NCBI GenBank assembly: GCA_021325275.1
Contig: JAJPHL010000052.1
Span: 1-51,589, forward strand
Direction: 5' to 3'
Origin: Terriglobia bacterium
GTDB lineage: Bacteria > Acidobacteriota > Terriglobia > JAJPHL01
Length of the DNA: 51,589 nt
The translations under genes were made by a program, and so were the position numbers. Positions 25,504-33,890 of this stretch are shown one piece after another. The notes under the pieces are model-generated. The model had not been told where the DNA came from, did no database searches, and saw nothing but the letters and a program-made list of their open reading frames with translations. How positions within the stretch are numbered: position 1 is the stretch's first letter; every line of letters starts with the position of its first letter.

Positions 25504-28007
25504 TCGCGAAACAATTTGGAGTGCGGCGACTTGTCGCCGCTTTGTCTTGGCGTACGCGCAAAGCCGGAGGACCAAAGCGGCGACAAGTCGCCGCACTCCA
25601 AATGGCCGTTCTGCTCATCACGCTCGCCGCTCATGCCGAGGACGGACGCAACGCGTGGCTGCGCTATGCACCGATCGACAATCCGCCCGCGCTGCCGGCG
25701 GTGATCTATACGAAAGGCGATTCGCCCATCCTCAAGAATGCGCAAGCGGAAATTGTGCGCGGCGTTGCGAGCATGACAGGGCGCACGCTGCGGATCGAAT
25801 CGTCGATACCGAAGGAACCGGCCATCGTTATCGACCCGACTTCGTCGGGCGTTCCCACCGACGGCTTCGTCTTGAAGAACTTCACGATCTCCGCGTCGAG
25901 CGATCGTGGCGCGCTGTACGGCGCGTTCGCGTTCCTTCGCAGAATCGCGCTCGGTGAAACACTCGACGACCAACAGCAACCATACGCGCCGGTGCGTTGG
26001 GTCAACGAGTGGGACAACTTGAACGGAACAATCGAGCGCGGCTATGGCGGACGCTCGATCTTCTGGGAAGACAATCACGCCCGCGCGGACCTCTCGCGCG
26101 TCGGCGAATACGCCCGCCTGCTCGCGTCGCTCGGCATCAACGGCTGCGACATCTCGAACGTCAACGCGAATCCCCTGCTGCTGTCGCCAGGATTCGACAA
26201 GGAAATCGCGCGCGTCGCCGAGCAATTTCGTCCGTGGGGCGTGCATGTCGCGATTTCGATCGCCTTCGGCAGCCCGAAAACCATCGGCGGACTCGACACG
26301 TTCGATCCCGCCGATCCCAAAGTGATCGAATGGTGGAAAGCGACAATCGACCGCTTGTACGCGACGGTACCCGATCTCGCGGGCATCGTGGTCAAGGCCG
26401 ATTCCGAAGGACAACTCGGGCCGTCGTTCTACAAACGCAGTCACGCCGATGCCGCCAATGTTGTGGCGCGCGCGCTGAAACCACACGGCGGAATCCTTTT
26501 CTATCGCGGATTCGTCTACGACAATCACATGGACTGGCGCAATCTGAAAAACGATCGGGCCCGCGCCGCCTACGACAATTTCCACGACCTCGACGGCAAG
26601 TTCGACGACAACGTAGTGATTCAGATCAAGCACGGTCCCATCGATTTTCAGGTGCGCGAGCCGGCGTCGCCGCTTTTCGGCGCGCTCGAAAAAACAAATC
26701 AAGCGATCGAACTGCAAATCACGCAGGAATATTTCGGCCAAGCGCGGCAAACCGTCTTTCTGCCGACGATGTGGAAAGAAGTTCTCGATTTCGACATGCA
26801 CGCGGCGCTTGGATCCAACGGCAGCGACAACACGCCGGTGAAGGCGCTCGTCGCCGGAAAAGTTTTTCATCGTCCGCTGGGAGGATTTGTCGGCGTGTCG
26901 AACGTGGGCCTTGACGCAAATTGGTACGGCAATCACATGTCGCAGGCCAATCTTTATGGATTCGGAAGACTCGCGTGGAATCCCGACTTGAGCGCCAAAC
27001 AAATCGCCGAAGAATGGACGCGGCTCACCTTCAACGCCGATCCGCAGGTGATGAAAACGGTGGCGGGGATTCAGTTGCGTTCGTGGAGTGTCTTTGAACA
27101 TTACACAGGACCACTTGGTTTGCAGACGCTCACCGAAATCGCTGGCAATCACTTTGGACCATCGGTGGAATCGAGCGAACGCAACGGTTGGGGACAGTGG
27201 CATCGCTCCGACGAGCACGGCTCGGGCATGGACCGCACATCGGCGACGGGCACGGGCTTCATCGGGCAGTATCGACCAAAGGTTGCGGCAATGTATGAAT
27301 CGCTCGAAACCTGTCCCGACGATTTGCTGCTGTTCATGCATCACGGCCCATACACCTACAAACTGCACAACGGCAAGACGGTGATCCAGTACATTTACGA
27401 CGTGCATTACCAAGGCGCCGAGGAAGCCGCGCAATACGTGCGCGATTGGAAAACGCTGCGCGGCCGCATCGACGACGATCGCTACGCGGCCATCCTGGCG
27501 CAACTTGAGTATCAAGAAGGCGTGGCGCAATTATGGCGTGACGCGATCACAATTTGGTTTTGGAAAACGTCAGGAATCGCCGACGCGCAGAATCGCGTGG
27601 GGAAATATCCCGGCCGCCAGGAAGCCGAGTTCATGAAGCTCGACGGCTATACGCCGGTGGACGCGCGCCCCTGGGAGTCGGCGTCAGGTGGAAAAGGCGT
27701 GGAGTGCAAAGCGGCAAAGTGTGCCGCAAGTTTCCGCTACGACGGCGCCGCGGGATGGCACACGTTGAACGTGCGCTATTTCGACATGCCCCAAGGCGTC
27801 GCGCATTTCCGCTTGTTCGTCGGCGATCAGCAAATCGCCGAATGGGCCGCCGACGATCATTTCCCCGCCCGCAAGCTCGATGGCGCGGCGTCGACTCGGA
27901 TTCTGGTGCATGGAATCGCGCTACGCCCCGGTGACGAAATCCGCGTGGAAGGTACGCCGGACAATCAGGATCACGCGGCGTTGGACTATATTGAGATTTT
28001 GCCGTAG
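25500..28007 (+). CDS. GH67 alpha-glucuronidase with a repeat inserted at its N-terminus
   Basis: Releases (4-O-methyl-)glucuronic acid from xylo-oligosaccharide ends. The 835-residue protein carries GH67 signatures: Glu303 in VVKADSEGQLGPS, Asp382 in KHGPIDFQV and Glu410 in ITQEYFGQ, with the 28-residue spacing of the last two as in known GH67 enzymes, plus FVGVSNVG and NWYGNHMSQANLYGFGRLAWNP. The ATG at 25500 overlaps the SDR stop (ATGA). An 87-base in-frame inverted repeat (25515-25602) follows codon 5, pushing the short hydrophobic signal (MAVLLITLAAHA, from residue 35) inward. The internal ATG at 25602 could be the working start. An extra C-terminal beta domain follows the catalytic part. 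Confidence 0.92.
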   Translation: MIAKQFGVRRLVAALSWRTRKAGGPKRRQVAALQMAVLLITLAAHAEDGRNAWLRYAPIDNPPALPAVIYTKGDSPILKNAQAEIVRGVASMTGRTLRIESSIPKEPAIVIDPTSSGVPTDGFVLKNFTISASSDRGALYGAFAFLRRIALGETLDDQQQPYAPVRWVNEWDNLNGTIERGYGGRSIFWEDNHARADLSRVGEYARLLASLGINGCDISNVNANPLLLSPGFDKEIARVAEQFRPWGVHVAISIAFGSPKTIGGLDTFDPADPKVIEWWKATIDRLYATVPDLAGIVVKADSEGQLGPSFYKRSHADAANVVARALKPHGGILFYRGFVYDNHMDWRNLKNDRARAAYDNFHDLDGKFDDNVVIQIKHGPIDFQVREPASPLFGALEKTNQAIELQITQEYFGQARQTVFLPTMWKEVLDFDMHAALGSNGSDNTPVKALVAGKVFHRPLGGFVGVSNVGLDANWYGNHMSQANLYGFGRLAWNPDLSAKQIAEEWTRLTFNADPQVMKTVAGIQLRSWSVFEHYTGPLGLQTLTEIAGNHFGPSVESSERNGWGQWHRSDEHGSGMDRTSATGTGFIGQYRPKVAAMYESLETCPDDLLLFMHHGPYTYKLHNGKTVIQYIYDVHYQGAEEAAQYVRDWKTLRGRIDDDRYAAILAQLEYQEGVAQLWRDAITIWFWKTSGIADAQNRVGKYPGRQEAEFMKLDGYTPVDARPWESASGGKGVECKAAKCAASFRYDGAAGWHTLNVRYFDMPQGVAHFRLFVGDQQIAEWAADDHFPARKLDGAASTRILVHGIALRPGDEIRVEGTPDNQDHAALDYIEILP
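25515..25602. repeat. REP/BIME-like double hairpin inside the alpha-glucuronidase reading frame
   Basis: A perfect 29-base inverted repeat: arms at 25515-25543 and 25574-25602 around a 30-base centre. Each arm is itself a hairpin with GCGGCGAC-TT-GTCGCCGC. Removing 25515-25601 leaves MIAKQ joined in frame to MAVLLITLAAHA, so the element looks like a later insertion of 29 codons. Paired mirrored hairpins of this kind resemble REP elements mobilised by RAYT transposases. No RAYT gene is in the window. Confidence 0.9.
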
Positions 28008-28020
28008 CCCGCAAATCCTC

Positions 28021-28191
28021 TCACCGACCTTTTACTTCGCTGAATAGAAAATCTAGTTTGCCGCCATCGCTATCGCGATACATCTGTTCGTCCCAACGAG
28101 CGCTATCATGCCCACCGAGCCAGCGCGAAAGGTCGCTATATTCATCCGGCGACAACGCTTCAATTGCGGTCTGGATTTCTTGGACGCCCAT
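28021..28191 (-). CDS. Orphan addiction-module antitoxin-like small protein
   Basis: A 56-residue reading frame (MGVQEIQTAIEALSPDEYSD to KLDFLFSEVKGR). Its pattern, V.EI..AI..LSPDEY.DL..WL...D..RWDEQ...D...GKLD.L..E, is that of the small antitoxins paired with RelE/ParE-type toxins. No toxin gene follows: the frame ends 14 bases from the convergent alpha-glucuronidase stop. It is therefore an orphan, a solitary regulator or a relic. No clear ribosome site is seen before the ATG at 28191. It lies next to the large NTPase gene, in a patch that looks horizontally acquired. Confidence 0.75.
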   Translation of the reverse strand: MGVQEIQTAIEALSPDEYSDLSRWLGGHDSARWDEQMYRDSDGGKLDFLFSEVKGR

Positions 28192-28267
28192 TGCAGAATC
28201 GCAGCACGTTCGGCGTCGTTCCTGCTAAACGAGGGCGAGTTGCCGGACAAGGTGCTATGGTGTCCCA

Positions 28268-31200
28268 ATGTCCCCTAAGTATCCGTGGCGCCGTTTCTGG
28301 TTTCCGACCGATGAGGAAATTCAGCTCGACGGCGGCTACCTGATCGACCCAGAAAACGAATATGGCAAATATTACAATCAGCGCGGCAAACCGCTGGAAA
28401 GCTTCAGCCAGATCAAGTGCCTCGTGCTATTAGGGGAGCCTGGCATAGGCAAGTCAACTGAAATTTCGTTCGAGGAAAGCGTTGATCATACGGGTGATCT
28501 GCACGTCACGAAGAACTTAGCGGTGTATCAAACGATCAGCGACCTGCGACAGGACATTTTCGATAGCACAGAGGTTGCCGAATGGAAGACAGGCAGCCGC
28601 CTACTGTTTCTGTCTCTCGACAGCCTAGATGAAGCCTTGTTATCTATCGAGGTTCTGGCGCTTCGGCTACCTGAACTTCTTAAGACGCTCGCTGTTGACA
28701 GACTGCGCTTGCGGATCGCGTGTCGGCCTGCTGTTTGGCCCCAAGCGCTTGAAGACTCCCTGCGCCAACTCTGGAAAGAAAAACCGACAGTGCTCCAACT
28801 CGCGCCGCTGCGGCGAGGGGATGTCCTAGCTACGGCGCGAGAGCGTGGCCTTGATGCCAACGCATTTCTCTCCAAGGTCGACGAGCTCGGCGTTTCACCG
28901 CTTGCAGCCCGACCAATAACGCTAGAGATGCTACTCAAAATGGCCGAAAAAGGCCGTTTGGGAAGGAACTGCACTCAAAGACAGGTATACCAAGAAGGTT
29001 GCCAGTGGCTTGCCGAGGAGACGAGCAAGAACAGGCGTGCGGCGAACCGTATCGGGGATCTCAGCGGCGAGCAACGATTTGCCGTCGCGACACGAATCGC
29101 TTACATCGTAACGCTGTCGGGCATGTCTTCGGTTTGGATCGCCAGCCCCGTCGAAGATCGGCCCGAATCGGCGATACAGGTTGCCGAACTCGTTGGTGGG
29201 GCGGAACCTTTAGAAACCGGTGCTGTAGTGGTTGACGAAGCCGGTGTGCGGGAAACGCTCGACACCGCGCTCTTCGCCGCCGGGTCAACGAATGCGATCC
29301 GTTTGGCTCATCGATCCTACGGTGAGTTTCTGGCGGCCAAATACGCTGCAAGCCATTTAACCTTCGACCAGATCCGCGACGTTTTACTTCATGCGACGCC
29401 GGACGGCAGAATTGTGCCGCCCCAGTTATACTCGGTCGCCGCATGGCTGGCTGTCATGCGACCGGACGTCCTGAGATACCTGATCGGCGCGCAACCTCGC
29501 GTGCTCGTAGATGGCGACGCACTGGACTTTCCGGAGCCGGCTCGCGCGCAAATTGTGGACCGCCTGCTGGATCTCGCGCGCCGTGGTGACCTCCATTTTC
29601 ATTCCATACCTTACAATCGCTACTCGAAGCTAAAACACACCGGACTCGCCGCACAGCTCGAGCCCACGCTGCTCGACAAAGCAAGCCCGGCGGGAACCAG
29701 AGAGATCGCCTTTGGCTTGGCAATGGCTTGCGATGTTGAAGCGCTCGGCGACTGCGCCGCGACAATTTGCCTGGACGTGAAGGAGAAAACCGAGATCAGA
29801 ACGCGCGCGGCCTACGCGGTGCGACGGATCGGGAACGCTGCGGCCAAGGAGCGCTTGAAGGCGCTGGTTCAAACTGGTGCTGATGATCCGAACGATGAGA
29901 TTAAGGGCTGTGCGCTCGACTGCTGCTTTCCACTCTGCATGAATGTGGAGGAACTCCTGGCCGCGCTGCAGCCTCCCAAAACAAACTCCTTCATCGGAGC
30001 GTACAGAGGATTCTTGCAGGATCTTGCAACAAGGCTTGCGCCAAACGAGTTGCCGACTTTACTCCGGTGGATCGTAAGCGAGACACCACCCTACACCAGC
30101 CCGTTCCGAGAATTGGCCGGCGCGTTGTGCCTGCGCGCATTAGAGAATCTCGATACAACCGCCGTGCCCGATGCACTAGTCGCATTTCTAGCGACCGATT
30201 TCGGGATGTACACCACCGTTGATCGAGACATCAGGGAGGAATTTCGTGCCGCGAGTGGCCATAAGCGCCTCCTTCCTCATCTCCTGTCGAGCCTGCGCGA
30301 ACCGAAGGATCTTGTACAACACTACTATCCGCTGTTCGATAGCTCGGATGTCCCGTGGCTCATTCAGGAGCTTCAGATCGCGAGCTCATCGGCAGCCCGC
30401 CAAGCTTTAGCTAAGTTAATTGCACCGTACGCTACAACGCAATCGGACGCCGTTATCGTTGCTTGCCAGTGGAGCGCCGAATTGGCATCCGCATTGTCGC
30501 ATCTGATCGATCCAATTGAGATCGCTTCAGACGAAGCCCGTCGGCAAAGGGAATTCTGGGAACAAGGAAAGCGTCGCGAAGAAGAACGTCAACCTCTTCG
30601 GAGCCCAACGCCGCGGGAATGCGTTCTCGCTCGTCTGGAGGCTTCCGAAAGGGACTCGCCATTCGCCTGGTTGCGACTTGTTGAAGACCTTAGTCTGAAG
30701 CCAAGAAGCATCCGGCCTCAGCACGGGTGGGATGTTGCGACGATGCCTGGGTGGATCGAAGCCGATGCCGCCCTGCGTGAGCGAATTCTAAGTGGCGCAG
30801 TACGGTTCCTGGAAAACGCGGATTCTGTCTGGCGAAAATTTGTAGGCACGAATAAAATCGCAACCTCAACGCTCCGAGCTTATCAAGCGCTACGGCTCTT
30901 ATATGTCGTCGATCGCCCGAGATTGAACGCCCTAGGGACTGCGACTTGGACGAACTGGGCTGGAGACCTCTTATTCGTCTACCTTGATCGTGAAGAAGAA
31001 GCCATTCGTGGCGAACTGCTCAAGCTGACGCTTGAGAAGTCACGCGACGCATTTCTCGAACCGTTATTGCTCACAATTCGCTGCCCCAATGCGATGATTA
31101 GCTATAATTCGGCCCGCGATCGCATCAATGCGTGCTGGAGCGATGACATGGCGAAGGGCCTCAAGAAAGCTCTGCGATCCGGCCATTGCCGCGCATCGGC

Positions 31201-32371
31201 TGCTGGCATCGTCGTAGCTGACCTACTGGTGCACCGCGTCGATGGATCGGAAGCCCTCGCGCGGTCTCTCCTCCGCTTCCCTCTTAGAAAGGGTGGGTGC
31301 CGTCGGATTCGCACAACCGCGATTGTCCGCGCGCTCTTGCAGCAGCGGCCTAGCCTAGGCTGGGCGCTGGTGAGGCCTCATCTCGAAAACGATCCTGATC
31401 TGCTCGCTGGGATAACGGCGGATGAGATTTGGCAACACTCCTGGAAACTAGACGGCCTCTCAGAGGAGCAAGCAGGCAACTATTTCGAGTTGCTCGTCAA
31501 GGCCTTCCCTGGTGGCGATGATTTGGGTGAGAGCGAGGCGGCAGTCGTGCTGGGATCGCGACAGGACATGGACCGCTACAGCTACAGCGTTCTGGAGCAC
31601 ATTCAGAACCGGGGGACATGGAAGGCAGTTGAGGTGTTAGCAGGAATTCGAGACCGCCACCCTGAGTTGCCTTGGCTGGCCCAAGCCACATTGAGCGCTC
31701 GAAGGGTCGCTGCCGAGCGCCAGTGGACTCCGCCGCGGCCGAGTGAGCTTCTGGCTCTGGCGGAACCGAAGAATCGCCTCGTGCAAGATGGAGAAACGCT
31801 CTTGGATTTGATTACGGAATGTCTCAAGCGGTACGAGACACAGGTTCTCCATGGAGACACACCAAGAGTGGCGCGACTTTGGAGTGATGTGCAATTCAAG
31901 CCCGAGTTCAAGGCGAAGCCCAAGGACGAAGCTGAGTTGTCTGATGAGCTTAAGGTTTACCTTGAGCGCGAACTTCGCGATGCAGGGATCGTTATTAATC
32001 GCGAGGTGGAGGTGAGCCGCAACTCCAAAACAGGTTTCTATCCAGACATCTATGTGACAGCAACTCTAGCGCCTCAGTTGGGTGGAGATCAAATCAGGGC
32101 AGCTGTTGAGGTAAAAGGCAACTGGAACGATGAACTAATGACGGCCATACCAGAGCAACTGGTTCGCAAATACTTTAACGCATCCTGTTGTCATGGACTC
32201 TATGTGGTCGGGTGGTATAACTGTCCAAGTTGGGATAGCGACGACTACAGGCAAAAGCTCTGCGCTAAACTCGACCGTGAAGCGATTACGTTGGAGCTTA
32301 AGCGGCAAGCGAAAGAGGCCTCGAAAGATGGCCGACAGGTAAGAGTGCTGATTCTCGATACCAGCCGCTAG
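28268..32371 (+). CDS. Large STAND/NACHT-like NTPase with C-terminal PD-(D/E)XK nuclease-like domain
   Basis: A 1367-residue protein, probably an antiviral or abortive-infection sensor. Near the N-terminus are a Walker A (GEPGIGKST, 56-64) and a Walker B (LLFLSLDSLDEAL, 112-124) of the P-loop NACHT/STAND kind. The long middle (roughly 350-1180) is alpha-helical and reads like HEAT/armadillo-type sensor repeats. The C-terminus has a restriction-endonuclease-like core: Asp1260 (FYPDIYV), then Glu1281 and Lys1283 (VEVKGNW), and QLVRKYF. Known Avs proteins carry the nuclease at the N-terminus, so the order here is reversed. Codon use looks less GC-biased than its neighbours. It is flanked by an orphan and a truncated antitoxin. 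No partner gene is evident. Confidence 0.8.
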   Translation: MSPKYPWRRFWFPTDEEIQLDGGYLIDPENEYGKYYNQRGKPLESFSQIKCLVLLGEPGIGKSTEISFEESVDHTGDLHVTKNLAVYQTISDLRQDIFDSTEVAEWKTGSRLLFLSLDSLDEALLSIEVLALRLPELLKTLAVDRLRLRIACRPAVWPQALEDSLRQLWKEKPTVLQLAPLRRGDVLATARERGLDANAFLSKVDELGVSPLAARPITLEMLLKMAEKGRLGRNCTQRQVYQEGCQWLAEETSKNRRAANRIGDLSGEQRFAVATRIAYIVTLSGMSSVWIASPVEDRPESAIQVAELVGGAEPLETGAVVVDEAGVRETLDTALFAAGSTNAIRLAHRSYGEFLAAKYAASHLTFDQIRDVLLHATPDGRIVPPQLYSVAAWLAVMRPDVLRYLIGAQPRVLVDGDALDFPEPARAQIVDRLLDLARRGDLHFHSIPYNRYSKLKHTGLAAQLEPTLLDKASPAGTREIAFGLAMACDVEALGDCAATICLDVKEKTEIRTRAAYAVRRIGNAAAKERLKALVQTGADDPNDEIKGCALDCCFPLCMNVEELLAALQPPKTNSFIGAYRGFLQDLATRLAPNELPTLLRWIVSETPPYTSPFRELAGALCLRALENLDTTAVPDALVAFLATDFGMYTTVDRDIREEFRAASGHKRLLPHLLSSLREPKDLVQHYYPLFDSSDVPWLIQELQIASSSAARQALAKLIAPYATTQSDAVIVACQWSAELASALSHLIDPIEIASDEARRQREFWEQGKRREEERQPLRSPTPRECVLARLEASERDSPFAWLRLVEDLSLKPRSIRPQHGWDVATMPGWIEADAALRERILSGAVRFLENADSVWRKFVGTNKIATSTLRAYQALRLLYVVDRPRLNALGTATWTNWAGDLLFVYLDREEEAIRGELLKLTLEKSRDAFLEPLLLTIRCPNAMISYNSARDRINACWSDDMAKGLKKALRSGHCRASAAGIVVADLLVHRVDGSEALARSLLRFPLRKGGCRRIRTTAIVRALLQQRPSLGWALVRPHLENDPDLLAGITADEIWQHSWKLDGLSEEQAGNYFELLVKAFPGGDDLGESEAAVVLGSRQDMDRYSYSVLEHIQNRGTWKAVEVLAGIRDRHPELPWLAQATLSARRVAAERQWTPPRPSELLALAEPKNRLVQDGETLLDLITECLKRYETQVLHGDTPRVARLWSDVQFKPEFKAKPKDEAELSDELKVYLERELRDAGIVINREVEVSRNSKTGFYPDIYVTATLAPQLGGDQIRAAVEVKGNWNDELMTAIPEQLVRKYFNASCCHGLYVVGWYNCPSWDSDDYRQKLCAKLDREAITLELKRQAKEASKDGRQVRVLILDTSR

Positions 32372-32553
32372 CCCTTTCCCTCCGACGAGCCCAGCAGGAA
32401 GGCGCGTACTCGCTTCGCTGCTACTGCTTCCGCGGCCGCGCGAATTCCTTGCGTTTCAAGGAATCCGTCGAAGCTCGAGCCGCTGTGATCGAATCTTCGC
32501 TGCCGAATGACCCGCGGTTTCTGCCGAATGCGCTTGTGCCGCTTTCGCTGCAT
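32368..32553 (-). pseudogene. Truncated XRE/HigA-type antitoxin fragment
   Basis: The minus frame encodes DHSGSSFDGFLETQGI and then RAAAEAVAAKRVRAFLL. This matches the conserved opening (GSSFDDFL.EEGI...E..A.KRV.AW) of XRE-family antitoxins, but stops after GSSEGKG before any helix-turn-helix could form. The stop lies within the last bases of the convergent NTPase gene, so arrival of that gene may have cut the antitoxin. No cognate toxin is present. Confidence 0.6.
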
Positions 32554-32630
32554 AGCTACGATTCTATCGCGATAGCTCCTCTCGACGATTGTCTCTCACG
32601 TGGCCAACCGCGCTCGTGTAATATCCACAC

Positions 32631-33890
32631 ATGACCTCGGTCAATCGCCGCCATTTCCTGGGACTCCTTCCCGCGACCGCGCTCCTCGCCGAGACGCCGC
32701 CGCTCAAGATCACCGCCGTCGAGGTTTGGCAATATCACGGGCATCACGACACGACGCCCGGCGTCGATCAGCAGTACCAAGTGAATCCGCTGTACATCTA
32801 CGACGAATTGCGGCCCGCGCCGTATCGCGACAATCCCAATCCCACGCCCGGAAAATCCGCGATCAGCGCGTATTACTTGAAAATCAAAACGGCCGAGGCC
32901 GAAGGATTCTACGGGCCGATCGACAAAGAAGTCGCGATCGTGGTGGAGCAGCAATTGCGCCCGTTCCTCATCGGAAAGGACGCGCTCGCCGGAGAAAAAC
33001 TGTGGGACCAGATGTATCGCTCCAATCGCCTCTCGCGCCGCGGACTTTTTCTGATGGCCATCAGCGCCGTCGACAACACGCTGTGGGACTTGCGCGGGCG
33101 ATATTTCAAAACCCCGGTCTATCGCCTGCTCGGTGGACCGTCGCGCGCGTCGGTGGAGGCGTACGCGAGTTGCCTGGGATATTCGATCGAGCCGGAAAAA
33201 GCGCGCGCCCGCGCCATCGCCGTGAAGAACGAGGGATTCCGCTATCAAAAGTGGTTTCTCGCCTACGGTCCCGGCGACGGCTACGAGGGCTTAAAGAAAA
33301 ATGTGGAACTGGTGCGCGTGGTCCGCGAGGCGGTCGGCGAAGAAACGGAACTCATGTTCGACGTTTACTCCGGCTGGGATCTGACCTACGTGCTCGAATG
33401 GGCCAAGCTAGTAGAACGCTACCGGCCGCGCTGGATCGAGGAAGCGACGCAAGCGGAAAAAATCGGCGCGTTCGCGGAGTTGCGCCGCAGCACCACGATC
33501 CCCGTGGCCAGCGGCGAGCACATTCAAGGACGCTGGGAAGTTTACGACTACATGAAGGAAGGCGCGCTCAGCGTGATCCAATGCGATCCCGAGTGGTGCG
33601 GCGGCACTTCCGAGCTCGTGAAGATTTGCACGCTCGCGTCACTCTACGACGTGCCGGTGATCCCGCACGGGCACAGCATTCACGCGGCGCTGCACGTCAT
33701 CGCGAGTCAATCGCCGGCGGTGTGCCCGCTGGCGGAATATCTCATCTTGAAAATGCGCTCGTACTATCACTTCGAGAAAAATCCGCCGAAGGTCGAGCGC
33801 GCGCACCTGAAATTGCCTGAAACGCCGGGATACGGCATCGAGATCGACGACGCCAAAGCCGAGTCGCGCGAACTGGTGCGTTGGAACTAA
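32631..33890 (+). CDS. Enolase-superfamily dehydratase (rhamnonate-dehydratase-like) with a Tat-type signal
   Basis: A 419-residue acid-sugar dehydratase relative. The N-terminus MTSVNRRHFLGLLPATALLA has twin arginines (6 and 7) before a hydrophobic stretch, as in Tat signals. The catalytic part shows KWFLAYGPGDGYEG, MFDVYSGWDL, RWIEEA, ASGEHIQGRW and PHGHSIHAALH, the order of metal and base residues seen in L-rhamnonate dehydratase. Export of such an enzyme would be unusual, as most relatives are cytoplasmic. No Shine-Dalgarno is seen; TGTAAT (32617-32622) ends eight bases before the ATG, suggesting a leaderless transcript. Its stop overlaps by four bases the end of the convergent peroxiredoxin gene. 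Confidence 0.85.
   Translation: MTSVNRRHFLGLLPATALLAETPPLKITAVEVWQYHGHHDTTPGVDQQYQVNPLYIYDELRPAPYRDNPNPTPGKSAISAYYLKIKTAEAEGFYGPIDKEVAIVVEQQLRPFLIGKDALAGEKLWDQMYRSNRLSRRGLFLMAISAVDNTLWDLRGRYFKTPVYRLLGGPSRASVEAYASCLGYSIEPEKARARAIAVKNEGFRYQKWFLAYGPGDGYEGLKKNVELVRVVREAVGEETELMFDVYSGWDLTYVLEWAKLVERYRPRWIEEATQAEKIGAFAELRRSTTIPVASGEHIQGRWEVYDYMKEGALSVIQCDPEWCGGTSELVKICTLASLYDVPVIPHGHSIHAALHVIASQSPAVCPLAEYLILKMRSYYHFEKNPPKVERAHLKLPETPGYGIEIDDAKAESRELVRWN

Noticed and set aside
25452-27530. Long minus-strand frame opposite the alpha-glucuronidase
   Set aside because: No signal, motif or ribosome site; the sense strand encodes a clear GH67 enzyme.
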